DNA from: Mycolicibacterium sp. ND9-15
GTDB taxonomy: Bacteria; Actinomycetota; Actinomycetes; Mycobacteriales; Mycobacteriaceae
DNA: 64,000 nucleotides
Direction of reading: 5' to 3'
NCBI RefSeq assembly: GCF_035918395.1
Contig: NZ_CP142362.1
Location: 843,501 to 907,500, forward strand
The first letter of the stretch is position 1. The number at the start of each line of letters is the position of its first letter. Below, in pieces: positions 44,449 to 52,596 of this stretch. A program made the translations under genes and the position numbers. The notes under the pieces were generated by a model that saw only the letters and a list, made by a program, of their open reading frames with translations, did not search any database and had not been told where the DNA came from.

Positions 44449-46632
44449 TCAGGCGCGCTCCACCCGCACGGGCACTCCGGTCAACCACGCCATGCCCGAC
44501 AGCGGCTCCACATCGGCTGGATCGCTGGATGTCAGCTGGTTGACGTTGGCGCCGCCGGCCCGGTTCGCCAGCCGCCAACCTCCGGTTCCCTTGTGGCCCC
44601 AGCCGTGTGGCACCGCGACGACGCCGGCCACGAGATCCTTCGTCGTCAACACCGGCACGCTTATCGCGCCGTACGGCGACGTGATCCGCACCTCGTCGCC
44701 GTCGGCGATGTGCTGCTCGGCCGCATCGTCGACATGCATCAGCGCATGCTGGCGACGGTCACCACGCATCAACAGCGGTGAATTGTGCATCCACGAGTTC
44801 TCCGAACGCGGCTCGCGCAAGCCGACCATCCGCAGCGGATAGCCGTCTGGCAGCGCACGCCGTGACAGCTTGGCGACTTCGTCGGCAATCCCGGGATGGG
44901 GCAACCGAACCCGACGTGACAGGTAGCCGACGGCATCGCGCAGCACACCGGTACGGATGTGTGGTGCGACCACGACGCCGTGCGGATGCTCCTCGGTCAG
45001 CCGTCGCAGCGTCAGCCCGCCACGGCATAACCCGAACCTGTCGCCGCCCTCCGACATCCGCACCAGGGCGTCGATCATTGCCCGTGGCGACGCCCGGAAC
45101 CCGAACAGCCGCAACACCTTCTGCACACCGGCGAACACGGCGAAGGACGGCACCCGGTGCCCCAAGCGCCGCGCCAAGTCCTCGACGATGTCCCATTCCT
45201 CGCGGGCCTCCCCAACCGGCGCGAGGACCGCTTCAGTCGCTTGTCGGAACGGCGTGGCCTGAAACGCTTGAAAGGTATACGGGAAGTCGTCGCGTTCGTA
45301 CATCGTGGTGACGGGCAGGATGTAGTCGCATTGCGCGCTCGTCTCGGTGACGTAAAGGTCGAGCGCGACGGACAACTCCAGTTCCCCGAACGCCGCCTCG
45401 AGTTCCTCACCGTTGGGCACCGAGAGCACGGGATTACCGGCCGACACGAACATCGCCCGGATCCGGCGGTCGCCCGGTGTCGTGATCTCCTTGGCCATCA
45501 GCGCGGCCGGCTCGGAGCCGATCGCACTAGGAATCCCGCCGATCCGCGATCGTTTGCGCCGATAGGAGCGCCGCATGAGAGCACCCATCGCGACGTTCTG
45601 CCATCTCTGGCCGACGGTGTGCATCGAGCTGAACACGGAACCGCCCGGCACATCGAGGTTGCCGGCCGCCAAATTCACCGCGTCGATCAAGAAGGTGGTC
45701 AGCGTGCCGTGGCTGCCCGCGCAGGTGCCGAGCCTGCCGTAGACGGCCGCACGGGGTGTGTTCACCAAATCGCGCGCCAGGGTCCGCACGCTGTCGGCAT
45801 CGATCCCGGTCCGGGTTGCCGTGGACTCCGGGGTGAAGGGGCGGCACATCGCCTGCAGCCAGTCCAGGCCGTCGGCCTGCCGTTTCACCGTGTCGGTGTC
45901 GACCATGCCGTCGGCGAACATCACTTGCAGTAGCGACAGCAACAACAACGAGTCGGTGTCCGGGACGATGCCGAGCCATTCGAATGCCACCGCGGTCTCG
46001 CTGCGCCGAGGGTCGACGATCAACACGCGCCCCCCGCGCTTGACGATGTCGTGCATGCGGTCCTTGATCCGCGGGGCAGTCAGGAAACTACCGTGTGACA
46101 CAACCGGATTGGTGCCCATCATGACGAGTAGGTCGGTTCTCGCCAGGTCGGGGATCGGCACCGACGTCGGCACGCCGTAGAGCAACTGGCTCGCGATCAG
46201 CCTGCTGTTGGTGTCCTGCGAAGATGCCGTGAAGTAGTGGCCGTGACGGCCGAGGCCCTTCAGGAACAGCAGCGCCGCGAAGGTGTGTGCGTAGCTGAAC
46301 GCTCCTGGATTACCCATGTACCAGCCGACCGCGCCGGACCCGTGTCGGCGCAGGAGCGCCGACAGTCGGCTCGCGATGTCGGCCATCGCCTCATCCCATG
46401 TCACCGCTTCGAAGCCGGCCGGCCCGCGGCGCAGCGGCCTCGTCACCCGATCCGGGTCGTTGACCACCTCGGTGAACGCGATGCCCTTCTGGCAGGCGAA
46501 ACCGGCCGACAGCGGGTGGTCCTTGTCGGGCCTCAACGCGACCAGGCGGCCATCCTCGACCGTCGCGATCATCCCGCACAGCGGTTCGCAGATCCGGCAG
46601 AACGTCGGCTTGTACTCGGTCACCGATGCCAC
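44449..46632 (-). CDS. Molybdopterin oxidoreductase with [4Fe-4S] (nitrate reductase/formate dehydrogenase-like)
   Basis: A roughly 727-residue enzyme of the DMSO-reductase superfamily. A cluster-binding motif C12-x2-C15-x3-C19...C47 (FCRICEPLCG, GFACQKG) precedes the molybdopterin domains (GTNPVVSHGSFLTAPRIKDR) and the C-terminal cofactor-binding domain (GWGHKGTGGWRLANRAGGAN). No TAT signal is visible at the chosen start, so it is probably cytosolic. GTG at 46632 is used, with GTG at 46623 possible; no clear ribosome site, so it may be leaderless. It is odd for a beta-oxidation-style cluster and may hydroxylate or reduce a pathway intermediate. It shares a divergent operator with the thiolase. 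Confidence 0.86.
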   Translation of the reverse strand: MASVTEYKPTFCRICEPLCGMIATVEDGRLVALRPDKDHPLSAGFACQKGIAFTEVVNDPDRVTRPLRRGPAGFEAVTWDEAMADIASRLSALLRRHGSGAVGWYMGNPGAFSYAHTFAALLFLKGLGRHGHYFTASSQDTNSRLIASQLLYGVPTSVPIPDLARTDLLVMMGTNPVVSHGSFLTAPRIKDRMHDIVKRGGRVLIVDPRRSETAVAFEWLGIVPDTDSLLLLSLLQVMFADGMVDTDTVKRQADGLDWLQAMCRPFTPESTATRTGIDADSVRTLARDLVNTPRAAVYGRLGTCAGSHGTLTTFLIDAVNLAAGNLDVPGGSVFSSMHTVGQRWQNVAMGALMRRSYRRKRSRIGGIPSAIGSEPAALMAKEITTPGDRRIRAMFVSAGNPVLSVPNGEELEAAFGELELSVALDLYVTETSAQCDYILPVTTMYERDDFPYTFQAFQATPFRQATEAVLAPVGEAREEWDIVEDLARRLGHRVPSFAVFAGVQKVLRLFGFRASPRAMIDALVRMSEGGDRFGLCRGGLTLRRLTEEHPHGVVVAPHIRTGVLRDAVGYLSRRVRLPHPGIADEVAKLSRRALPDGYPLRMVGLREPRSENSWMHNSPLLMRGDRRQHALMHVDDAAEQHIADGDEVRITSPYGAISVPVLTTKDLVAGVVAVPHGWGHKGTGGWRLANRAGGANVNQLTSSDPADVEPLSGMAWLTGVPVRVERA

Positions 46633-46643
46633 GCCGATTACGA

Positions 46644-46662
46644 TACTGTAAGAGTTACAGTT
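46644..46662. promoter_or_regulatory. Regulon operator copy 5
   Basis: TACTGTAA-GAG-TTACAGTT matches the consensus at 15 of 16 arm positions. It lies in the gap between the divergent molybdopterin oxidoreductase and thiolase genes, about 12 bp from the first GTG. Confidence 0.8.
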
Positions 46663-46696
46663 ACACGTCGGATCGGTGTGCCAGAGAGGACCACGC

Positions 46697-47842
46697 ATGC
46701 ACGACGTCGCGATCATCGGTGTCGGACTGCATCCCTTCGGCCGCTTCGAGGGCAAATCCGCCATGGAGATGGGTGTCGACGCGATCTTCGCCGCCGTCGC
46801 CGACGCCGGTGTCGAGTGGAAAGACGTCCAGTTCGCCACGGGCGGCAGTTGGACCGTCGCCAACCCGGATGCGATCGTCGGCATGGTCGGGTTGTCCGGT
46901 ATCCCGTTCACCAACGTGTTCAACGCCTGCGCCACCGCCGCCAGCGCCGCCAAGGCCTGCGCCGACGGAATCCGGCTGGGCGACTACGACATCGGCATCG
47001 CAGTCGGGCTGGACAAGCATCCGCGTGGCGCGTTCACCGAAGATCCGGCTTTGGTGGGCATGCCGCGGTGGTACGCCGAGAACGGCCAGTACCTCACCAC
47101 CCAGTTTTTCGGGATGAAAGCCAACCGCTACCTGCACGAGCACGGTATCTCGCAGCAGACGCTGGCCAAAGTGGCGGCCAAGAACTTCCGCAACGGCGCG
47201 CTGAACCCCAATGCCTTCCGCCGCAAACCCATCCCCGAGGACCAGATCCTCAACTCGACGATGCTGAACTATCCGCTCACCCAGTACATGTTCTGCGCGC
47301 CCGACGAGGGCGCCGCGGCCGTCGTGATGTGCCGCGCCGACATCGCCGAGCGCTACACTGCCAAACCGGTGTACCTGCGCGCGGTCGAGGTCCGCACCCG
47401 CAAATACGGTGCCTACGAGGTGAATACGACCTTCGCGCCGGTCGAGGAGGACGTCGCGCCCACCGTCTACGCCGCCAAGGCGGCCTTCGAAAGGGCCGGT
47501 GTCGCACCGCAGGACGTCGACGTCATCCAGTTACAGGACACCGACGCCGGAGCCGAGGTCATCCACATGGCCGAATGCGGTTTCTGCGCCGACGGAGAGC
47601 AAGAGAAGCTGCTGGCCGACGGGGCCACCGAGATCACCGGCTCGCTGCCGATCAACACCGACGGCGGCCTGATCGCCAACGGTGAGCCGATCGGGGCCTC
47701 GGGTCTGCGCCAGATCCACGAGTTGGTGCGCCAATTGCGCGGCGAGGCCGGCGATCGCCAGGTGCCCGGCGAGCCGAAGGTCGGCTTCGCCCAACTCTAC
47801 GGCGCACCCGGCACCGCCGCCGCGACGATCCTGACGAGGTGA
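46697..47842 (+). CDS. Thiolase-family / lipid-transfer protein (SCPx-type)
   Basis: A 381-residue thiolase-fold protein of the SCPx/Ltp group. It has the active cysteine in VFNACATAAS (Cys78), and VIHMAECGFCADGE near the middle-C region. The canonical C-terminal GHP loop of biosynthetic and degradative thiolases is not seen in the last 70 residues. Relatives such as the steroid Ltp2 proteins perform retro-aldol cleavage of side chains together with a DUF35 partner, which is missing here. ATG at 46697 follows AGAGGA by 8 bp. It is divergent from the molybdoenzyme across operator 5. Confidence 0.85.
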   Translation: MHDVAIIGVGLHPFGRFEGKSAMEMGVDAIFAAVADAGVEWKDVQFATGGSWTVANPDAIVGMVGLSGIPFTNVFNACATAASAAKACADGIRLGDYDIGIAVGLDKHPRGAFTEDPALVGMPRWYAENGQYLTTQFFGMKANRYLHEHGISQQTLAKVAAKNFRNGALNPNAFRRKPIPEDQILNSTMLNYPLTQYMFCAPDEGAAAVVMCRADIAERYTAKPVYLRAVEVRTRKYGAYEVNTTFAPVEEDVAPTVYAAKAAFERAGVAPQDVDVIQLQDTDAGAEVIHMAECGFCADGEQEKLLADGATEITGSLPINTDGGLIANGEPIGASGLRQIHELVRQLRGEAGDRQVPGEPKVGFAQLYGAPGTAAATILTR

Positions 47843-47867
47843 CCGTGGCCCTGTTCGCGGGGGCACC

Positions 47868-47915
47868 CACGCCGACGTCATCAACCCGGACCTGCTGGGA
47901 TTCATTCGCGCGTGA
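47868..47915 (+). pseudogene. Possible C-terminal remnant of an alpha/beta hydrolase
   Basis: Just after the thiolase stop, the frame HADVINPDLLGFIRA followed by TGA resembles the last residues of alpha/beta hydrolases, where the catalytic His sits shortly before xxNPxLLxFL. No other hydrolase sequence precedes it, so it is at most a short scar. The call is weak. Confidence 0.3.
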
Positions 47916-47927
47916 CTGCGCGCGGGC

Positions 47928-48416
47928 TCAGCGCATCGCCCGACGCGACGCCTTCATGATGAGCTTGCGCATGCGAGCGGAGACATAGACGGAGACAAGG
48001 CCGTTGAAGATGTCTTCGCGTAGGCGCGTCAACGTCGAACTCTTGAAGCGCCACTGCCCGTCGATTTTCTCGTAGGTCTCGTGATAGTGGCCGTAGCCGC
48101 GTAGGTTGACGCCGGGGCCGAACCGGACGACGTCCTCGAGCGCCCACACGCCGCGCGCCGTCGTCGCCGAGGTCAGTTCGATCTCGGGCGCATGCACCTG
48201 ATGCACCGTTGCTTGACCGCGCAGGCTCTTACGGGTGAACGCGACGAACTCGTCGGCGCCTCGGATCACCTTTCCGCCGGCCGGCGAAGTGTCGCTGAGG
48301 AAGTCGTCGGCGAACAGCGTGCGCCACGCTGCCCAGTCCCCGGTGTCCAGCAAGCGGCAGTAGCGGGCCTTGAGCTGCTTGATCGCCTCGATCTCGACAA
48401 GGTCGGCTCCGGTCAT
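47928..48416 (-). CDS. SnoaL-like NTF2-fold protein (bile-acid dehydratase-like)
   Basis: A 162-residue NTF2-fold protein. EAIKQLKARYCRLLDTGDW opens the fold and HYHETYEKIDGQWRFKSSTL closes it, the pattern of SnoaL-like polyketide cyclases and bile-acid 7alpha-dehydratase-type proteins. ATG at 48416 overlaps the NAD-epimerase stop by 4 bp. It is the second gene of a two-gene stretch downstream of the acyl-CoA dehydrogenase pair. It may act as hydratase or isomerase on a ring intermediate. The C-terminal tail is basic (RMRKLIMKASRRAMR). Confidence 0.82.
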   Translation of the reverse strand: MTGADLVEIEAIKQLKARYCRLLDTGDWAAWRTLFADDFLSDTSPAGGKVIRGADEFVAFTRKSLRGQATVHQVHAPEIELTSATTARGVWALEDVVRFGPGVNLRGYGHYHETYEKIDGQWRFKSSTLTRLREDIFNGLVSVYVSARMRKLIMKASRRAMR

Positions 48417-49435
48417 CCGGTGGCCGTCCTCTGTGCCTGTTCGACGTAGAACCGCGCGGCCCGCTCCAACGACTCGGCGGTTGGCCGCGGTTGCCAGCCG
48501 AGTTCGCGGGTCGCCTTACTGTGGTCTGCGGGTGACATGATGTGCAGAAGGCGAATGCCGTTGGTGTTGATCGGAAGATCGCGCCGCAGCAGTCTGGCAA
48601 GCCGGTCGACGACCCACACCAACGCGTAGACCACCGGCAGCGGGACACCGAACCGCGGTGGCTTCGCGCCGACCGCGTTCGCCGCGGTCGTCAGCATGTC
48701 GCGCATCGGCATGTAGGTCTCGGAGATGATGTAGCGTTCGCCGACCCGACCATGTTCTGCCGCAAGCAGGAATGCCTCTGCGACGTCTTCGATGCCGACG
48801 ACCTCGGTGCACACGCCCTTGATGTAGGCGGGGATCTTGCCGAATGCGGCGTACTGGACCATCAGGCCCTGGTGCGGTTGCCAGTCGCCGGGGCCGTACG
48901 GGTTGGACACGCACATCGCGACCGCGGGCAGGCCACGGTCACGTGCGTAGGACAGCACCAGTTCCTCGGCCTGGCGCCGCGACTCGATGTACGGTCCGCC
49001 CCTGCCTGCCCAGTCGAACGGCATGTCCTCGGTCACCGGTCCGCGTCCGTCGCCGAGCGCGATCGTGCCGATCGTGCTGCAGAACACGAACCGGTGCAGA
49101 CCGGCCTTCGCGGCGATGTCGAGGACGCGGCGCAGGCAGTTGACGTTGGTCTCGAACAGCGGCGCCGGGTCGCGAAGGTGGAACCGGGTGTCGACGACGC
49201 AGTAGTAGACGACGTCGCGGTCTGCCATCGCCGCCCGCAATGCGTCCTCGTCGTAGAGATCGCCGTAACAGCGTTCGACGTCGAGGTCGTCGATAGCCAC
49301 CGTCGAACTCGTCTTGCGCAGATACACCCGCACGTCGTCGCCGCGTTGGGCGAGCTTGCGCGTGACGTGGGAGCCGACGAACCCGCTCGGGCCCATCACG
49401 AGTGCGCGACAGGGTATGGGGGGCGTGTCTGTCAT
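48413..49435 (-). CDS. NAD-dependent epimerase/3beta-HSD-like dehydrogenase
   Basis: A 340-residue extended-SDR enzyme. The NAD-binding GPSGFVGSH near residues 15-23 and the catalytic Tyr in GPYIESRRQAEE are visible. The usual YxxxK becomes YxxxR here (Tyr-Ile-Glu-Ser-Arg), an unusual substitution at the catalytic lysine. The overall arrangement resembles 3beta-hydroxysteroid dehydrogenase/dihydroflavonol reductase proteins. ATG at 49435 has GAGG 8 bp upstream; GTG at 49441 is less likely. A family B repeat separates it from the acyl-CoA dehydrogenase upstream. Confidence 0.86.
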   Translation of the reverse strand: MTDTPPIPCRALVMGPSGFVGSHVTRKLAQRGDDVRVYLRKTSSTVAIDDLDVERCYGDLYDEDALRAAMADRDVVYYCVVDTRFHLRDPAPLFETNVNCLRRVLDIAAKAGLHRFVFCSTIGTIALGDGRGPVTEDMPFDWAGRGGPYIESRRQAEELVLSYARDRGLPAVAMCVSNPYGPGDWQPHQGLMVQYAAFGKIPAYIKGVCTEVVGIEDVAEAFLLAAEHGRVGERYIISETYMPMRDMLTTAANAVGAKPPRFGVPLPVVYALVWVVDRLARLLRRDLPINTNGIRLLHIMSPADHSKATRELGWQPRPTAESLERAARFYVEQAQRTATG

Positions 49436-49470
49436 GTTCACTACCTCGCGAGCGACCGGAAACTGTCAGA

Positions 49471-49510
49471 TTTTCGCGGCGTGTCGTGTGCAAACACGCA
49501 CGCTCGCGCA
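49471..49510. repeat. Intergenic repeat, family B, copy 4
   Basis: TTTTCGCGGCGTGTCGTGTG plus CAAACACGCACGCTCGCGCA is close to copy 3 and, inverted, to copy 2. It lies immediately 3' of the acyl-CoA dehydrogenase stop at 49515, consistent with transcription termination. Confidence 0.65.
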
Positions 49511-49514
49511 GACT

Positions 49515-50714
49515 TTAGGACGCCTTCTTGGCGACGGGGGCGTACGCGGGCTGACCGAGGCCGAGCACGTACTGGGCGATCATGTTGCGGAACACCTCCA
49601 GTGTGCCCCCGTAGATCCCGACCAGCGGCGCGAAGCGGTACACGTACTCCGCGGCGCCGTCGTCGGCCGCACCGTCGGTGCCCAGCGGCAGCGACGACGC
49701 GGTGCCGAGCAGGTCCATCAGGTCCGGGGAGATGTCGCGCATGGTCTGAGCCAATGCGACGCGTCCGAAGATATTGGGTGTCGAGAACGACGCTTCCATC
49801 CGAGCGACGCTGCGGCCCAGGCGATATGCCACCGATCCCTCGTCGATGAGCCGGCGACCGTCGGGCCGGGTCTCTGCGACCTTCGCGGCGGCCCCGTCGG
49901 CCGCGGCGGCCATCGTGTTGGCCTGGTGCATCATGATCGCGACGTCCTGCAGACCGTCGGCGGCAGCCTCCACCGCGCCGTGTTCCGCGTTCAGCGGCTC
50001 GCGCACCACCGTCCAGCCGTCGTTCACCTCGCCGAGCCGGTACTTGTCGTCGACGCGCACATCGCTGTAGTAGACGATGTTCGTCCGGTCGCCGTCGACG
50101 GTGCGGATGCCCTGGATTTCGATACCCGGCGAGTCGAGCGGGACGAGAAACATGGTGAGGCTCTTATGCTTCGGCGCGTCGGGATCGGTGTTGGTAATCA
50201 GGAAGACGTACTGACAGTTATGCGCGCCGGTGGTGAACATCTTCGAGCCATTAATAACCCAGCTTGATCCATCCGCCTCCCGCACCGCCCGTGTCTTGCA
50301 GGTGGCGACGTCGGACCCGCCCTCGGGTTCGGTGTAGCCCAGGCAGAGCCGGACCTCGCCGGTGTAGACGCGCGGCATCACTTCGGCCTTGAGTTCGGGT
50401 GAACCGAACTTGTCCACCGACCGCGCGATCATCGCGGTGGTGCCGAACGTCACCCACGGCACGTGTGCGCGACGCTTCTCCAGTTCCCAGATGCGCCGGT
50501 GAATCCGGTTGAACCCGCCCTCCGATTCCGGCTTCCATTCGCGCGCAAGGTATCCAGCCTTGCCGAGCGCCAGATGCACAACCTCGTCGAAGTTGTCGCC
50601 GGTCTCGCGGTCCCGGCGAATCACGTCCTCGGTGACGATCCCCCGCAGGAACGCGCGCGACTCCTCGAGGAAGGCCTGGTCCTCGTCGGCGAGTTCGACC
50701 CGTGAGAAATCCAT
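49515..50714 (-). CDS. Acyl-CoA dehydrogenase (catalytic-type subunit)
   Basis: A 399-residue FadE-type flavoenzyme. YTEPEGGSDVATCKTRAV is the FAD/substrate-binding ACAD signature, and MFTTGAHNCQYVFLIT is typical. The C-terminal half contains IYGGTLEVFRNMIAQ, the region close to the FAD and dimer interface. ATG at 50714 overlaps the preceding stop (TAATG). It pairs with the 348-residue ACAD immediately upstream; in mycobacterial steroid degradation two such proteins form an alpha2beta2 heterotetramer (known for FadE pairs). It likely desaturates a side-chain or ring CoA ester. Confidence 0.9.
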   Translation of the reverse strand: MDFSRVELADEDQAFLEESRAFLRGIVTEDVIRRDRETGDNFDEVVHLALGKAGYLAREWKPESEGGFNRIHRRIWELEKRRAHVPWVTFGTTAMIARSVDKFGSPELKAEVMPRVYTGEVRLCLGYTEPEGGSDVATCKTRAVREADGSSWVINGSKMFTTGAHNCQYVFLITNTDPDAPKHKSLTMFLVPLDSPGIEIQGIRTVDGDRTNIVYYSDVRVDDKYRLGEVNDGWTVVREPLNAEHGAVEAAADGLQDVAIMMHQANTMAAAADGAAAKVAETRPDGRRLIDEGSVAYRLGRSVARMEASFSTPNIFGRVALAQTMRDISPDLMDLLGTASSLPLGTDGAADDGAAEYVYRFAPLVGIYGGTLEVFRNMIAQYVLGLGQPAYAPVAKKAS

Positions 50715-51760
50715 TACCTGCCCTCTCCACTCTCGCGCGCCGCGACGATCCCGGCGATGTACTTCGCGCTGGCGGCCGGGTCTCCCCCCGCCAGCGCCCA
50801 GCCCCGGGCCCGCAGCAGGTATGCGCTCGCTGCGGCCTCCGCGGAGACCCCGAGCCCGCCCTGCACCTGCACCGCCATCGTGGCGGCCTTGGACGCCTCC
50901 TCGGCCATGAACAGGAACGCCGACGGCGCCAGCTCGCGACGCTCGTCGGGTTCGTTGTCGAGGAACCAAGCCGCCCGCCGCGCCAGGTTGCGTCCGCCCT
51001 GCACGGTGATGGCGATGTTGGCGAGCGGGTGCGAGATCGCCTGCAGCGTCGCGATCGGCACGCCCAGCGTGTAGCGGGTCTTGGCGAACTCCGCGGCGAT
51101 CATCATCGTCTCCTCGACCAGGCCGACCAACGCGGCGCCGGTCAGCACCCGCCACTCGTCCAGCGCCAGTTGGTATTCCGCTAAGGCGGCGGGTCCGCTC
51201 GCCAGGACGGTCCGGGTGTCGGCGGCGGCTGGGTCGACCCATGCCATCGGTAACCGGCCGATGTTGTCGACCTTTGCGGGGCGGGTGGCGAAGGTCAGCC
51301 TGACCACCTCGTCACCGTCGCGCACGACGATGTGGTCGGCGACCGACCCGCTGGGAACCAACCGCACACCGGAGACGCTGTCGTGTTGCGGGTCGAGACC
51401 GACGATCTGCGTACCGCTGACGATGTCGGGACCGGCGCCGCCCAGTCGGCCCAGCAGACGCGCGGCGCAGACGTGGTCGATCCACGGCACGGGTGCTAGC
51501 GACCGGCCGATCTCCTCGGCCACCAGGGTCAGGTCGACGAGCGTCGCGCCGTCCCCACCCAGCTCCTCCGGCAGCGCCATCGTCGTCGCCCCCATCGTGC
51601 ACAACCGCTCCCACAGGCTCTTGTCGAACCCGGAAGCCTCTGCGGCGCGGACGGTTTCGATCGAGCAGTGCGTCTTGAAGAAGTCCTTGTACGCCGCCTG
51701 CAGCGCCTGGTGATCTTCGGACAGGCTGTAGTCGAGCCTGCGCAGTTCGTAGCGGTCCAT
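50714..51760 (-). CDS. Acyl-CoA dehydrogenase (partner subunit)
   Basis: A 348-residue ACAD-family protein, shorter than its partner. The N-terminal helical domain (SLSEDHQALQAAYKDFF) and the C-terminal VQVQGGLGVSAEAAASAYLL are visible. It lacks the clear YTEPEGGSD motif of the other subunit, so it may provide only half of the FAD site in a heterotetramer. ATG at 51760 lies after GAGGAG and overlaps the preceding stop (ATGA). The pairing, spacing and size difference fit FadE-type alpha/beta partners. Confidence 0.88.
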   Translation of the reverse strand: MDRYELRRLDYSLSEDHQALQAAYKDFFKTHCSIETVRAAEASGFDKSLWERLCTMGATTMALPEELGGDGATLVDLTLVAEEIGRSLAPVPWIDHVCAARLLGRLGGAGPDIVSGTQIVGLDPQHDSVSGVRLVPSGSVADHIVVRDGDEVVRLTFATRPAKVDNIGRLPMAWVDPAAADTRTVLASGPAALAEYQLALDEWRVLTGAALVGLVEETMMIAAEFAKTRYTLGVPIATLQAISHPLANIAITVQGGRNLARRAAWFLDNEPDERRELAPSAFLFMAEEASKAATMAVQVQGGLGVSAEAAASAYLLRARGWALAGGDPAASAKYIAGIVAARESGEGR

Positions 51761-52596
51761 CACTGCTCCTCGTCAGATCCGAAGAAGAATTCCTGGGCGT
51801 TGTTGTACAGGTAGTTGTCCAGCACCTCGGCGGGCAGGTCAAGGGCGAGCGCCTCGGGCACGACGCGGCGCATCTTGAGCACCGGCCAGTCGGACGCGTA
51901 GATCACCTTGCCGGGCCCGCGCGTGCGCATGTAGTGCAGCAGGCTGTCGGGCAACCGTTTCGGTGACCACGCCGAGGTCATCAGGCGCAGGTTCCGGTAC
52001 TTGATCAGCAGGCGGATCGCGACGTCCCACCACGGGTCTGCGCCGTGGATCATGCAGAGCTTGAGTTCGGGGAACCGCACGCAGACGCGGTCGAGGTGGA
52101 TCGGGTTCTGCACCTCGCCGGGGATCGGCGGACCCGGAAGGCCGGTGTTGACGCACAGCGGCAGCCCGAGTTCGGCGCACTTGGTGTAGAGCGGGTAGTA
52201 GACCGCGTCGCTGGGCGGGTACTGCCCGTCGCCCCAGAAGCTCGGCCCCACCGCCGCGTACGCCACCGGCAGGTCGGCGACCACGGCCGTCAGCTCCCGC
52301 AGCGATGGCATGGGCCGCAACAAGTTGACGCCTCCGATCGCCAGCGCGAACCGATCCGGTCTGGCGTCGACGAACTTGCGCGCTGTCGTCGAGGGCTTGG
52401 CGATGCTGTCCATCAGGATGGCTTTCGCCACGCCCTGTTCGTCCATCTCGTCGAGCAGCTCGCTCAGTTCGACTGGCGCGAACATCGACTGCGGGCCCTT
52501 GAAATAGTCGTCGCGGACCTTGAGCATCCACGTCGGCTGCTGCTCGGTTTCGCCGAAGTGGACGTTGACCAGGCAGTCAATGGCTTTGTGGCTCAT
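51760..52596 (-). CDS. Amidohydrolase_2 family protein
   Basis: A 278-residue TIM-barrel metal-dependent hydrolase/decarboxylase-type protein. ASDWPVLKMRR is the C-terminal metal-Asp element and MIHGADPW the central His element. The N-terminal metal motif of the family (HxH) is altered: IDCLVNVHFGE has Asn in the first His place. The active site may thus be incomplete. ATG at 52596 overlaps the AMP-ligase stop (ATGA). It sits with a second amidohydrolase (54199) on either side of an AMP-ligase. Hydrolytic ring opening or decarboxylation of an aromatic or alicyclic acid is possible. Confidence 0.83.
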   Translation of the reverse strand: MSHKAIDCLVNVHFGETEQQPTWMLKVRDDYFKGPQSMFAPVELSELLDEMDEQGVAKAILMDSIAKPSTTARKFVDARPDRFALAIGGVNLLRPMPSLRELTAVVADLPVAYAAVGPSFWGDGQYPPSDAVYYPLYTKCAELGLPLCVNTGLPGPPIPGEVQNPIHLDRVCVRFPELKLCMIHGADPWWDVAIRLLIKYRNLRLMTSAWSPKRLPDSLLHYMRTRGPGKVIYASDWPVLKMRRVVPEALALDLPAEVLDNYLYNNAQEFFFGSDEEQ

